From: Erodium maritimum | Taxonomy: Eukaryota > Streptophyta > Magnoliopsida > Geraniales > Geraniaceae | Assembly (NCBI GenBank): GCA_963921825.1 | Contig: OY997588.1 | Span: 8,446,001-8,510,000 of the forward strand | DNA: 64,000 nucleotides | Direction of reading: 5' to 3' | Shown: positions 11,827 to 22,510 of the stretch, piece after piece | How the letters are laid out: each line of letters starts with the position of its first letter | Numbering within the stretch: the first letter of the stretch is position 1 | Made by a program: the position numbers and the translations under genes | Notes under the pieces: generated by a model | The model's input: only the letters and a program-made list of their open reading frames with translations | What the model was told of the DNA's origin: nothing | Databases searched by the model: none

Positions 11827-12759
11827 TTCCTCAGCATCATCGCACAGACGATGTGCTGGTTATGGCTTCGATCCCCTGCGACCTTTGTTGCAAGGGAGAA
11901 CTGGTACGACCCGGACGTAAAAAGTGGAACTCCGTAATCCGACACCACCAGTTCGTCGTCCTCATCCTCCCAGTCCGGGACCGGGGATATACGGCTTGCT
12001 TGGATCTCAGAAAACGACCCCGATGGCCTGCTAGCACTCGGACAGTTAGGGCTAGAAGCCTACACCCGCTCCGCCGGAGGGAGGCGGCGAGTTAGCATCG
12101 GAGAAGGGGTTGGCCGGGGGAGAGTGGTTAGATCTCGATGGACCTCCCTCGTCGTGGATGAGTGTCCGGTATAAGGCGGAAAGGGCACCGGTGGGTCTGG
12201 GGGCACGCCGACGGCCAGGGGCACTCCGATAGACAAGGACGCGCCCAGCTTGTCGTTCAGATCTACAGGGTGCGGCGGCACCCGAGGAGAATCAGGATCC
12301 GGACCGAGCAACGACAGAGGGACGACGGCGCGACCTTCATCTTGCTGGGCGGAGACCTCGAGGTCACGAGTGACCTTTGCATGTGGGTGGATCTGGTCGG
12401 GGATGACCATTTCCGGCTCGTGGGGGCGGTGGATAGGGAGATCCAACATCTGAAGAGCAAAAATGGTCGAGGGCGATGTCGGATTAACGTCTGTGGCGGT
12501 GGTGAAGTCGCAGGTGCAGGTGGCCAAGCTCTGAACTCGTGGCGAAGAAGGCCAGATACACGGCTGGGGAGCGTCGGGTTGTAGAGAGGAAGACTGTGGG
12601 TATGGAGGTGGTGGTGGTGATGGAAGCGGACGGACGACAGGGGCAGTGGAAGACGGCGGCGGCGGCGACCCTAATAGGGTATGAGAGAACCTCAGAGAGG
12701 TTTTGTGGAGCACTAAAAATAGAATTGGACGATTTTTAATCTTTTATTTTTCTCATCTT

Positions 12760-13880
12760 AAAAAGTAATGTATTTTAATTTTCATTCTCACATAATATTG
12801 TGTCTTTATTTAAGTATCACTTTTAAATTATATATTTTAATCTATTTAGGGTTATGTGATATCTCTTTCTATTATTTTAACCTCCGCCTGTTTTCCTTAT
12901 CATCATTGTTTTCGTTTTCCGTTCTCACCATCACAGTCTCCATCCCCCGCCCTTTAGAAAAGTGATGGGATGGAACGATAGGGTTAAGAGAGAGATAAAG
13001 TTTTCTTGAGAACCTCTAGTCGACCCTAGTGCACTGGTGGCTGCGCCACAACCCAATCGTTGTCATGCACCTTGTCATCGATGGCGCCCGGCCTAACCGA
13101 CACTACTATCATTTCTCCTGGGTTTCGTTCTATTTCCCCGCCTAGACATGTCTCTCGCCATGTATGCGAGTCCCCTCCATGAAATCGTCCGTAACGCCCC
13201 CCCCCCCCCCCCACCACCATCGCTCACGTTATAGCACCACCACATCCCCTCTCCCACCAACGCTGCCTCCTCCGCTGTCACCATAGTCGCCACTGCAACC
13301 TCTTACCAGAACCGCCACCGCCACCTTCTTCTCTGCCACCAAAGTTACAGCCTTCGCCTCTAGAGCCGCATCTGTCGCATGTCTGCTTAATACGCCTATG
13401 TCGTTGATCTATTGAGATTTCGTATCCCCTCAGTCGGGGACTAGTTGTAGGAATGTTCTATCGCCATCTGTTGGATCGTTCGAAATCAGGGAGAATGGAA
13501 GCGGCACATGATCATATCCCCATAAACGAGTGAAAATTCGATGCCCCAATCTCACCCATTAGATGGACTATTACCAATCATTGCAGGGCAAAACCATTAG
13601 ATGGACTATTACCAATCATTGCAGGGCAAAAAATATTAAACCCAGATTTTTATGAAAAACAATTAAAAAAGAGTTAAATTTTGACCCACCCAGTCTAATC
13701 CCACTGGAGGGTCTAACAACGTGTTGTATATTAACGGCTAAGTCCAAGTTCAGTTAGTCAAACCGTATCGTCCGGTTTAGTTTCCAAAATGTGATGTTGC
13801 CGTGCTGACGTGAAGTGACTCAGACGTGATAACTATTCAGAGGGGCCAAAACGGTATAATTGAAAACTTCGGGCGCCTCT
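12760..13880. other. Intergenic region without a recognised gene
   Basis: No gene recognised. It contains a C homopolymer of about 17 bases near 13196-13212 and a GC-rich block (13020-13400) with open frames on the minus strand but no domain. There is also a perfect tandem duplication of about 38 bp at 13559-13630 (unit starting ATTAGATGGACTATTACC). The end close to 13880 should include the promoter of the RING gene. Confidence 0.5.
13559..13630. repeat. Two-copy tandem duplication of about 38 bp
   Basis: Two essentially identical direct copies of a unit that begins ATTAGATGGACTATTACC and ends CAGGGCAAAA lie side by side. Identity suggests a recent slippage event or copy-number error. Confidence 0.8.
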
Positions 13881-14245
13881 AGATAAATATCAACATTTGA
13901 AGCCCAACAACAAAAATAGACGAAGCACTGAAGCAATGGAGGTCGAAAGCTGACGCGCTCCCTCTCTTATCTCTGTAGAAAGCGACGGAACCAGATCGCT
14001 CTCTTCGGAAACGACGCCGTTTTTCATCTTCACCACCACTCCTCCTCCTTCTCTCGAATCTAATCTGTCGACCAACACAAGCTCCCTATCGTCTCTGACG
14101 ACGCCGTTTCGATCGGGTATGTGCAATTGTGCGTACGTGTATGTATAGCGGTGTGTATGGATTGATGGGAAGTAGCATTTCGTGGGTATGTGTGGTGACA
14201 TCGAATTGATCGGTGTTTTTTTGTGGGGTTTGGATTTATCAGAGG

Positions 14246-14275
14246 TTTTTGTTGTTGTTGTTGTTGTTGTTGTTG
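14246..14275. repeat. (GTT)n microsatellite
   Basis: GTT trinucleotide run, about ten units, in the 5' UTR intron of the RING gene. On the minus strand it reads as a Thr/Asn/Gln homopolymer in an open frame, which I regard as an artefact. Confidence 0.9.
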
Positions 14276-15308
14276 TGGATTTCGGTTTATCTGAATCTCG
14301 ATCGGTCAACGTTTCGGTTTTAGGGTTATGTTACTGATCGATGAACTGTTTTTATGTATTTTTTTGTTTGTTAAGGGTAATGATTTTTATTGGTTTATTT
14401 AGGGAATTGTACTGATTCTGTGGCTGTTCGGTTCCTGAGAAATCTTATTTGAAGATACCCATTTATGTGTCATTTCTCATCAATTTTTTTTTGTTGATGA
14501 AATGATGGTATTTTCTAACTTTTTATGATGTTTCTGCTGAAAATTGAGGGAACTATGTATGTTTGAGACTTGGATTCATGTTGGTTATGCATAAATATGT
14601 TTGAGGCTTGGATTCATGTTGGTTGTGCATAATAGGTATCTGTGCATTGTTATTTGGGGCGTGATTCTGTAACCTTCTGATATTGTGTGTGTATTGCAGA
14701 GAAAGGTTGAGCTGATGCTTGAATTGTTGGTTTTTGAGTATCTAAAAGGATGACTTATGTTCACACCTGTATAAACTGAAATTGTGATCTGTATATTTCT
14801 ATCTATAATTTTGTAGTTTTGAATCAATTTAGGATGTTTTAGTTTAGGATATTGTTCAATTTTCACTTGTAGTGTTCCACGAGAGGTTTTTATGGCAATG
14901 TATTTGTTTGGTTTTATGTTCAGTTCCAAATAAATGGAAATTTCATCTCAATTGAGCCAAATGATTCAAAGTATTTGTTTTTATCCAACATGCCCAAATA
15001 TACATTTATATTTGATTAAGATTATGATTTTCATTCTTCTATATCTCTTATGAGAAAACATAGGTAGGTGACTTTGGATTCAGCACTGACTGATACCGTT
15101 TCATTTTGCTTCCCAAACAGATTGTGAGTCATTAATATCTCTGTGTGCTGTAGTGCTGGGCAAATTAATCTGGTCAGTACAAGCCAGTGACCTCATAAAC
15201 CAAGTTTCATATTTATTGCAATACAGTGGTGAGGAGTAGCGCAAAGGAGGTACACTTCCTGTGGCAGTTCTATGCTTCCTTTGCATCCTAGTGTGTTGGT
15301 GGACTTAG

Positions 15309-18300
15309 ATGGATGTTCCCTCAGTGGAACTATGTTTTCAAAGTCAAACTGATACATCCCCATTATTAATGGAGCGGCCGGAGAACAGTAGCAGTAGTGA
15401 GCACGTTATTGACATAGCCAGGACTGGTGATGCATCATCATCTTACATTTCTCATGATAGACCTTCTAATGGACCAGGTTTATCAGGGCAAGAAGACAGA
15501 CCTTCAAGTAGTGCAAGAGTGCCTATTTCTCAACCTTCAGTTTCTTCTAATAATGGATCAAATTCCAGGAACTCATCTATCACAAGAAGGGGAGAGGCCC
15601 GTCGTCGCAGGAGTCCTTTGAATTCCGGTTTATGGATTTCCATTGAATTAGTCCTTACAGTGAGTCAAATTGTAGCATCCATTGTTGTGTTGTCATTGTC
15701 AAGGGATGAGCATCCACGTGCACCATTGTTTGAATGGATTGTGGGTTATGCATCTGGATGTGTCGCTACCCTTCCTCTTCTGTATTGGCGTTATCGGCAT
15801 CGCAACCAAGTGCCAGAGCAAGAGTCAGCTCAACCTCGTCAGAGTTCTTCTCAAATTAATGTTCCTGCAGGACCATTTTCTCTTTCAGTCACCAGGAATT
15901 CAGAGGGTGAAGATCGACGAAGTTCTCTTACATCCGCTATAAATGGTCAAAATTCAGTATTAAATGCAAGGTATGGTTTACTTTTTTCTCTTGTTGAACA
16001 CGTCATCTTTTAATTATGGAGTATTTTTTATGTTTGTACTCCTTCCCATAAAGTAATGGAAATCATAATTTATACTCCTGCCTGAATTTAGCCGAAAATG
16101 AAAGTGCTAATTTAAGATTCCACTTTCCCATTCGATAAGAGAGTTATGTCTATTACATTGTTGGAAAAGGTGGGCCAATACATGACCAGTTGGTATTCTT
16201 TTAGTCAACCTCGAAAGTGTGATATAACGCATGACAAATAGAAGTCACAGACATTAGGATTTAAGATTCTTTCTTTTATGGGCAACATGTGTCTCTGTTC
16301 CCATGTTCTGAGACTTCAGCCTGAGACCTTGTGTAAGGGGAATCAAGTTCTCTACTACTTGGTCCATCCGATGTGAAGTTGACACTTGGATGATTGTGCA
16401 TATATATTGTAGAGTGATACATATCTTGGTTAGCCTATGATATTTTCAAATTTGTGCTCTATAAGAAGCATGTCTTGTTTCCTGTACTGTTCACTAAGGT
16501 TATAGATATACTTGAAAATTAGATTATTATTGAAGAGTTCATTTCTCCATTTTTGCCTGGCAGGCTGAAAGTTCTTATCGAATACGTCAAAATGGCTTTA
16601 GATTGCTTCTTTGCAATCTGGTTTGTGGTTGGCAATGTGTGGATCTTTGGAGGGCACTCATCTGCCTCTGAAGCCCCTAACTTGTACAGGTACTGCCATA
16701 CTACCCAGTGGTCATTATCTCTAGTCAGTTCCCTTTGAAGCCTGTTATGGACTCTCATACTATTTGTGCCGTACAGGTTATGTATAGTGTTTCTTACCTT
16801 TAGCTGTATCGGATATGCTATGCCCTTCATTTTGTGTGCAACAATCTGTTGCTGCCTGCCCTGTATAATTTCCATCCTTGGATTTAGAGAGGATCAAACA
16901 CAGACCCGAGGGGCCACGACAGAATCAATAGATGCTCTACCAACATACAAGTTCAAGGTGAAGAAAACCAGAAATGGTGGTGATAGAGAAAACATGTCAG
17001 GTGCAGGCGAAGGTGGGGTTGTGGCAGCAGGAACAGAAAAGGAACGTGTGATCTCAGGAGAAGATGCGGTGAGTCTTCCCCGATTTTATTCATGGGCTTA
17101 GTTTGTCTGGTGTCCGTCTTGCTGATGGTGCATGTTTTTGTTCTACCATATAATTGGTTATAGGCCATCCATATTGGTATTAAAAGTGTTCTTAGATCTT
17201 TGAAACTGAACTATTGTTCGAGCACAAAACAAAGTGAAGAACAAGGAAGTGCTTTCTGTTCTTTTGTATTGACAATAAAGCTGTAAATTCTAACCTAACC
17301 CTAGCCATGGTTAACCTCTGATATAACTCCAACCCTAAGCAGGTGACCTACTGGGGTTCAAACCTTTGACCTGAAAGAGGTGAGGAAACCCACTTGACCG
17401 TCACACCAACCCCAATGGACTAAGAAGTGCTTTCTATTATAAAAACAAAGCTTCGTCCCTAGTTACTACCAAGTATCTTGAGATGCACCTTTAATTTCCC
17501 TCATCTGCTTGTTCAATGCAGAATAAGCTTTGAATCACACACAATGAAGTAAAGATGAATATCATCTTCACTTACACCTTACTTTAAAACCTAGATATTG
17601 CAAAAACTTTGGACTTGGGTTAGTTCTAATACCTTTGGTCATTAAATAAAAAGGATTGTGTGTGTAGTGTACATTATGATTGTAATCCTTCCAATTGTGT
17701 ACTATTGTTTACACGGGCAGGTTTATTGATTTCTGATAAACAAAATTCTGTGAAAATAGTGTATTCTGTACATCTCAATTTATGTGGTATACCGTATACT
17801 AGGTGTCATTAGGTAGAATACTATAATTTGGTTGAAGTTTTTTCCGTGATGAATAAGCCTGTCCCATCAATTGGAATTTTTTTCATGACCTTGGGCCATT
17901 GACCTTAAGTAAATAACCAACTGGCCAAGTAAGGTTGGACATAGTCCTCTTTGTTAGTTGAGTAGGCAATGGAAACTGCATTATGATGACCAATTTCTGA
18001 TTGTCTTCTAGTATAAACTTAAAGCTTGGGTTCTTATGTCTTATTGCAATTGGGAGCTGTTTGCAATTCCCTGTTTTCGTTTCGTTACTGATGTTCTTGA
18101 CTGTACAGGTTTGTTGTATATGTTTGGCAAAGTACGCAAACAATGACGAACTGAGGGAGTTGCCATGTGTTCACTTTTTCCACAAAGAGTGTGTGGACAA
18201 GTGGCTGAAAATCAATGCCTTATGCCCGCTTTGCAAGAGTGAGGTTGGTGAGAGCGTGACAGGATCACTCTCCAACAGATCAAATCCTAGTCAGCGGCGC

Positions 18301-18345
18301 GAAGATGGTATTGTTGGTAACGGATTGAGCGGTAATGTGATCTAA
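15309..18345 (+). CDS. RING-H2 E3 ubiquitin ligase, multi-span membrane type (At4g11680/At1g63170-like)
   Basis: Predicted E3 ubiquitin ligase. Coding exons 15309-15970, 16564-16689, 16777-17068 and 18109-18345 give 438 residues with consistent phases. The N-terminal 100 residues are Ser-rich and probably disordered. Hydrophobic segments lie near 107-130, 141-160, 231-249 and 264-300. The RING-H2 finger is at the C-terminus: C362, C365, C380, H382, H385, C388, C399, C402, with the LPCVHFFH and WLKINALCPLC signatures. The match with the Arabidopsis family is strong through the membrane and RING parts. An intron in the 5' UTR is likely (GC-rich first exon about 13900-14113, acceptor near 15120). 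The substrate is unknown. Confidence 0.93.
17258..17423 (-). mobile_element. tRNA-derived SINE in the last RING-gene intron
   Basis: Element of about 166 bp flanked by gaagtgctttct (17246-17257 and 17424-17435), a perfect 12-bp TSD. On the minus strand an A-box-like GGTGTGACGGTCAAGTGG is followed by a B-box-like GGTTTGAACCCC, the Pol III promoter layout of plant SINEs. The tail lies at the left side. Confidence 0.8.
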
Positions 18346-19396
18346 ACCGAGGAAAATGACTCCACAGTACACTTGTGTGAGATTTAAAGGATACAGACAT
18401 GATCGACCAAACTCTAAAATTCCCTGACGTCTTGTTTTTAATTTTTGTTTCTGTTTTGGTGGTGAGATGTTTGTAGATACAAGAGCTATAGAGACGCAAT
18501 TAGCAGAGAAAATATTGGATGATTCTCAGTGATAATATGAAATCACTTTTTTATGTAATTATGTCACAGGAATTATTCATGCAGAACAGCAATATTGCAT
18601 GCATTTTCTTGGATATACAGTGACAGGGAATTTAGCCAGTTTTGATTGAACTCTAACTTAACCCTGATATGCATTTTCTGGTAAGGATAGGCGAAAAAAG
18701 AAGAGAGAAACTTGTAAGATAACCGCACGATCATACTATGATCAGGCGGACCTGATTCATCAAAGTTGGGGCTCCTGTTCAAGTAAGGTCGTGCTCTTCA
18801 TTCGTACCAGCCATACTTATAAACTATGTTTTTGTTTATTGGTCGGCAATGTGGGACTTCTGTTGCTTAAGTATAGAGATGTAAAAGTATAACTCATTTG
18901 GGCATTTTCTGTATGCCAGGCCAAGGTCAAGTAATGGCCCATATAAGCCCATAACACAACAAACAGTTCAACTGTTTCACTGAATGCTAAAAAAACCAGA
19001 CAGTTATCCTTAAACACTTGAGTTGACAGTAATAAAAAATTAAGAAGACTTAAACAACACACTTGTACATCTCAAACACCAGATTACATAGCATCACTAT
19101 CAGTACCAGACACTTGTAAGACTGTTGAAATTCCACTGGAAACTTGAACCATTACATGGAGAGGATAATCTCAAGGTAGTAACTGAAGCACAACAAACCC
19201 AAAGAAACATCAACAAACAAAGATCTTAGATCACTTCTGTTTCAGAGACCTATACAACCAAAATGAATACTAGGTGTGTTTTGTTGTATCAATCATCAAA
19301 CCCCTGAAATTTTCAACTAAACTATATGATACTATGTTATCAACAAAGTTGGAAAAGGCCTAACCAAAACCATGCAGATTGCTGTTCTGCTCCCAA
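18346..19396. other. Convergent 3' ends of the RING and CID5-like genes
   Basis: No coding sequence seen. The region should hold the 3' UTR of the plus-strand RING gene on the left and of the minus-strand PAM2/CUE gene on the right. Exact poly-A sites cannot be assigned. No repeat with clear ends was found. Confidence 0.55.
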
Positions 19397-20238
19397 TTAG
19401 CTGTTGAGAGCTACATCCAAGGTGCCGGACGATGAACTTGCTCCCCCAACCACCTCTTTAAGTTTCAAGGTAGCGCTCTCAGTTGCGGGCCCTGATACTG
19501 ATATATCACCGATGTCCAAAGTTTCTGGAAGGCTTTCAGCACAGTCAAAAGTGTGGGACTGCAGGAAGAAGATACGCCTCTTTGTTAATAACTAAGATGA
19601 CTTAAAAACACATACATAAGTTGCATTTGAAGATATCATAATACTTGGTAGACATTAATGGCATATGAAATGCATTCCATGCTGTTTTTTATTGGCAGAA
19701 CAGAGCAAGCTCACAGTTCAAAATAGTTAATAACTTCAGTTGAAAATATGGTGTTCAAATCCTGGAGAACTGGTAAATGTCAGCACTGCCAAAAAAACTA
19801 TATCACATTCTAAGTCACTATAAAAAAAAGTTACTTGGTGAAGAATATGTAAAAATCCAACAGGTTTACAATTTTTACCTCAAGTTGGTCCAGCATGTCA
19901 ATAGTGGCTTCCAAGTCACCCTTATTTGTCATATATACATCAGTAATGGACTGAACGGATACATCAGGGAATTGCATCTGAATATATTCCAAGTCCATAT
20001 CAAACTCGTCATCCAACATCTGCTTATCTGTTTGTTCATTTGAATGCTGAGATGATGAGCCATATGAATCACAGATAGGCTGGCTATTCACAGGAACAAG
20101 GAGCCTTTCGGTGCCCATGGCATTACTTGAATCTTTTACAGTCACTTTTTGAACTTCAGATTTGTCATCCGCCACCCTCTTGGCAAGAGGGATATACGAT
20201 GCTGCATACGGATTCAAAGTAGAGACTCCAGACTTCAT
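19397..20238 (-). CDS. PAM2 + CUE domain protein (CID5/CID6-like PABC-interacting protein)
   Basis: Small adaptor that should bind the MLLE domain of poly(A)-binding protein through a PAM2 motif and ubiquitin through a CUE domain. Exons 20238-19879 and 19558-19397 give 173 residues. PAM2 is STLNPYAASYIPL (residues 6-18), directly after the start Met, as in Arabidopsis CID5 and CID6. The CUE domain covers about 81-120 (MDLEYIQMQFPD to IDMLDQLE). The second exon encodes the conserved LPETLDIGD tail. A 5' UTR intron is likely: the first exon lies near 21125-21175 and the acceptor ends just before 20272. Which CID paralogue it is cannot be decided by eye. Confidence 0.9.
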
Positions 20239-21124
20239 TGTTTCAAGTTCAATCAAGAGGTCACCGTTCTGTTCAAAATGTAAGAACTTATGCAATGTTC
20301 AATTATAAAATACCAGTAGCAGATAGGTAACTTTCAAATCTTTATATCAAAGCTTAAACACTTACACTAAAACAAAAAAAACATGCTCTTACAACTAAGT
20401 ACACACCCCAATCCCATTTCTTAAGAATCATCTGAAACCACTAAATATCCATTCTAGGAAATGTTACATAACGGAACAATACTTATCACGTTTCAATCTC
20501 GTAAAGACCCAATCCCGGTTTCTTAAGGATCATCTTCAACCACTGTTCCTCCATTGTATGACAAGTTACATATCAGATAACAAGGTGGGAACTTGAGTCT
20601 CTATTTGGTTCTTGAAATCAAAATACTACACACATTCTAAGTGATTGATCATATCTTCATAGAATTGCACACAACAGTATCAGAATGAAGGCATAAATCT
20701 TCTTAGGCCTCAACTTGGTTCCTAAAAAATGTAAAACAACATATCAAAAAAATCTATCTCTCCTGCTCTAAATCCATCACAAAATCTCCATCTAGTGTTG
20801 AAACCAGAAAAACTAGAACACTCCAAAGAAGATCACCATTAAATCATCACCCAAACCCAATCACATCATACAGATCAACCCAATCTGGTACAACAAAAAG
20901 AGCAATCAAACACATACACACTAACAACAAAGGAAATGATTTGAATAGATGAACAACACTTCAAAGATCTCACAATAACCGTATTGAACAAAAGAACACA
21001 ACACATAGAGACGAACACAAAGATTCATGCACGTACATACACGATGATCAAAGTGTCTCGGCAGCGAAATGAGAAAAGTCAGCTCGAAAATTGAAAGCAC
21101 CGAAACCCTAATGAAGGGTCGTAC

Positions 21125-21175
21125 CAGTTGGAGAGAAGAGAGCGATTTGGGGGAAAAGATGAAAGCTTTGTCCAA
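21125..21175 (-). other. Probable 5' UTR exon of the CID5-like gene
   Basis: On the minus strand a pyrimidine-rich stretch (ctctcttctctccaactg) ends at a GTACGA donor. The next acceptor, ...TTTTGAACAG, lies just upstream of the start codon at 20238. The exon start is not determined. Confidence 0.45.
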
Positions 21176-21387
21176 GAGAAGCTATGAAGTCGCGCTAATA
21201 ATTTCTTCTGGTTTTGATGAATATTAAAGGACCTGTTTTATGCGTGGGTACGGTCGTGGACTCCTTGTGCTTGGGTATGGGACTACGTTATCCCCGCCTG
21301 GACTGGGATGGCCCTGTCAATGATTAGTTGTTATTTATAGTCTGATCATGTAGAACAAACTGAAAACTAGGGGAGGGCAAAATTTTA

Positions 21388-21714
21388 GGGTTAATTGTCC
21401 AAAACTATCCTAAAGTTTCGTCCACAAATGAAATAGTGCACAACGTTTCGTCCACGTTGTGTGGCTACCCTAAAGTTTCGTCCACGAACATCTGTTAATA
21501 AAATTACTTATGAAACCTAAATCAACAAATTACTTTAGGGTAGCCACACATGGACAAAACGTTGTGCACTATTTCATTTGTAGACGAAACTTTAGGGTAG
21601 CCACACAGTGTGGACAAAACGTTGTGCACTATTTCATTTTGTGGACGAAACTTTAGGGTAGCCACACAACGAGGACGAAACGTTGTGCACAGGGTAGTTT
21701 TGGACAATTATCCC
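21388..21714. mobile_element. Foldback element, GTTTCGTCCAC family, copy 2
   Basis: Inverted repeat of 327 bp with ends GGGTTAATTGTCCAAAAC and its complement. It is made of the same GTTTCGTCCAC / GTGTGGCTACCC units as the element at 2655-2978. It is flanked on both sides by the identical 9-bp TSD aaaatttta (21379-21387 and 21715-21723), which points to a Mutator-like transposase. Confidence 0.9.
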
Positions 21715-21723
21715 AAAATTTTA

Positions 21724-22510
21724 TCCTTCACTGGTCGTTCTCAAAAAACCAAGAACAAATATCGTCAAAACCGGTTTTTGAACCGTGATGACCGGTCTTT
21801 ATACCAAAAACCGGTAGTGACCAACCCAACCAGCATTGTCACAATTTGACCATTATAGGAATTTTAATGGTGTTAAATTGAAAAATGGGCTTAGAAAACT
21901 AGCAGCTTGTCTTTTTAATTGTATCTAGGCTTAAAGTGAAAGTCCAGCAAAAAACCTTATAAGTTCTGTGAGTTGGTTAAAAATCGTGATCGGCCGTCTT
22001 TGTCACTAACCGGATTTCATATTGTCATCGGTCATCGGGTTCTAATGCCGATAACAAATCTTAGGGAACCAATAGTCTTAGTCTGAATAGTGAAAAAAGA
22101 TTTTTGGACCGATTAATGACCGGTACCCACCCCTACTATAAACCTAACCTTATAAATTTAGAGTAACACTAACCGTGGCGTACCCTTCATATATATAAAT
22201 TGAAAAGGTATGTTGTAAGTGAATTTACGAATTGAAATGTACGTCGGAAGTGAATTTCAAAATTTTGAAAGTAGAAAAAAATTCAAAAAATGATTTTTGA
22301 AACGAAAATTGTCTATATAATAGACAAATTTATGGATTTATAAAGCTACTGGTGATATCTTATCTCTCTCATTGGCAGAAGATATGGCATCAATACAGTA
22401 AACTTTGTTCCGTTCCCACATCACCACCACCAAAAATCAGAGTTGACGATGATGAAGCCCGAAACAAGCTGCTAATTTCAGCCAAGTACACACTAGAGCC
22501 ACCGATTGCA
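21724..22510. other. Region upstream of PPD5
   Basis: No gene recognised between the foldback element and the PPD5 start. The last 150 bases are presumed 5' UTR and promoter of PPD5. An upstream in-frame extension of its first exon begins near 22352, but I favour the ATG at 22511, which gives a plausible transit peptide. Confidence 0.5.

Larger units (their letters stand above)
10306..12742 (-). mobile_element. Non-autonomous LINE-type element carrying only an ORF1-like gene
   Basis: Insertion of about 2.44 kb, minus orientation. It is flanked on both sides by an identical 17-bp TSD, tttatttttctcatctt (10289-10305 and 12743-12759). The 3' end (left) ends in poly-A, seen as a T run at 10304-10313, preceded by a GGTTACCCGTTTC block typical of plant LINE tails. 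The body contains a decayed ORF1 with a DUF4283-like region and a zinc knuckle. No endonuclease or reverse transcriptase motif (such as YADD) is visible in the space available. It is therefore probably mobilised by another LINE. Confidence 0.8.

Noticed and set aside
12060..12713. Pro-rich open frame as a separate gene
   Set aside because: It lies inside the LINE-type element, directly upstream of ORF1, and is better read as its leader part.
13890..14309. Thr-rich minus-strand frame
   Set aside because: Created by the GTT microsatellite in the 5' UTR region of the RING gene.
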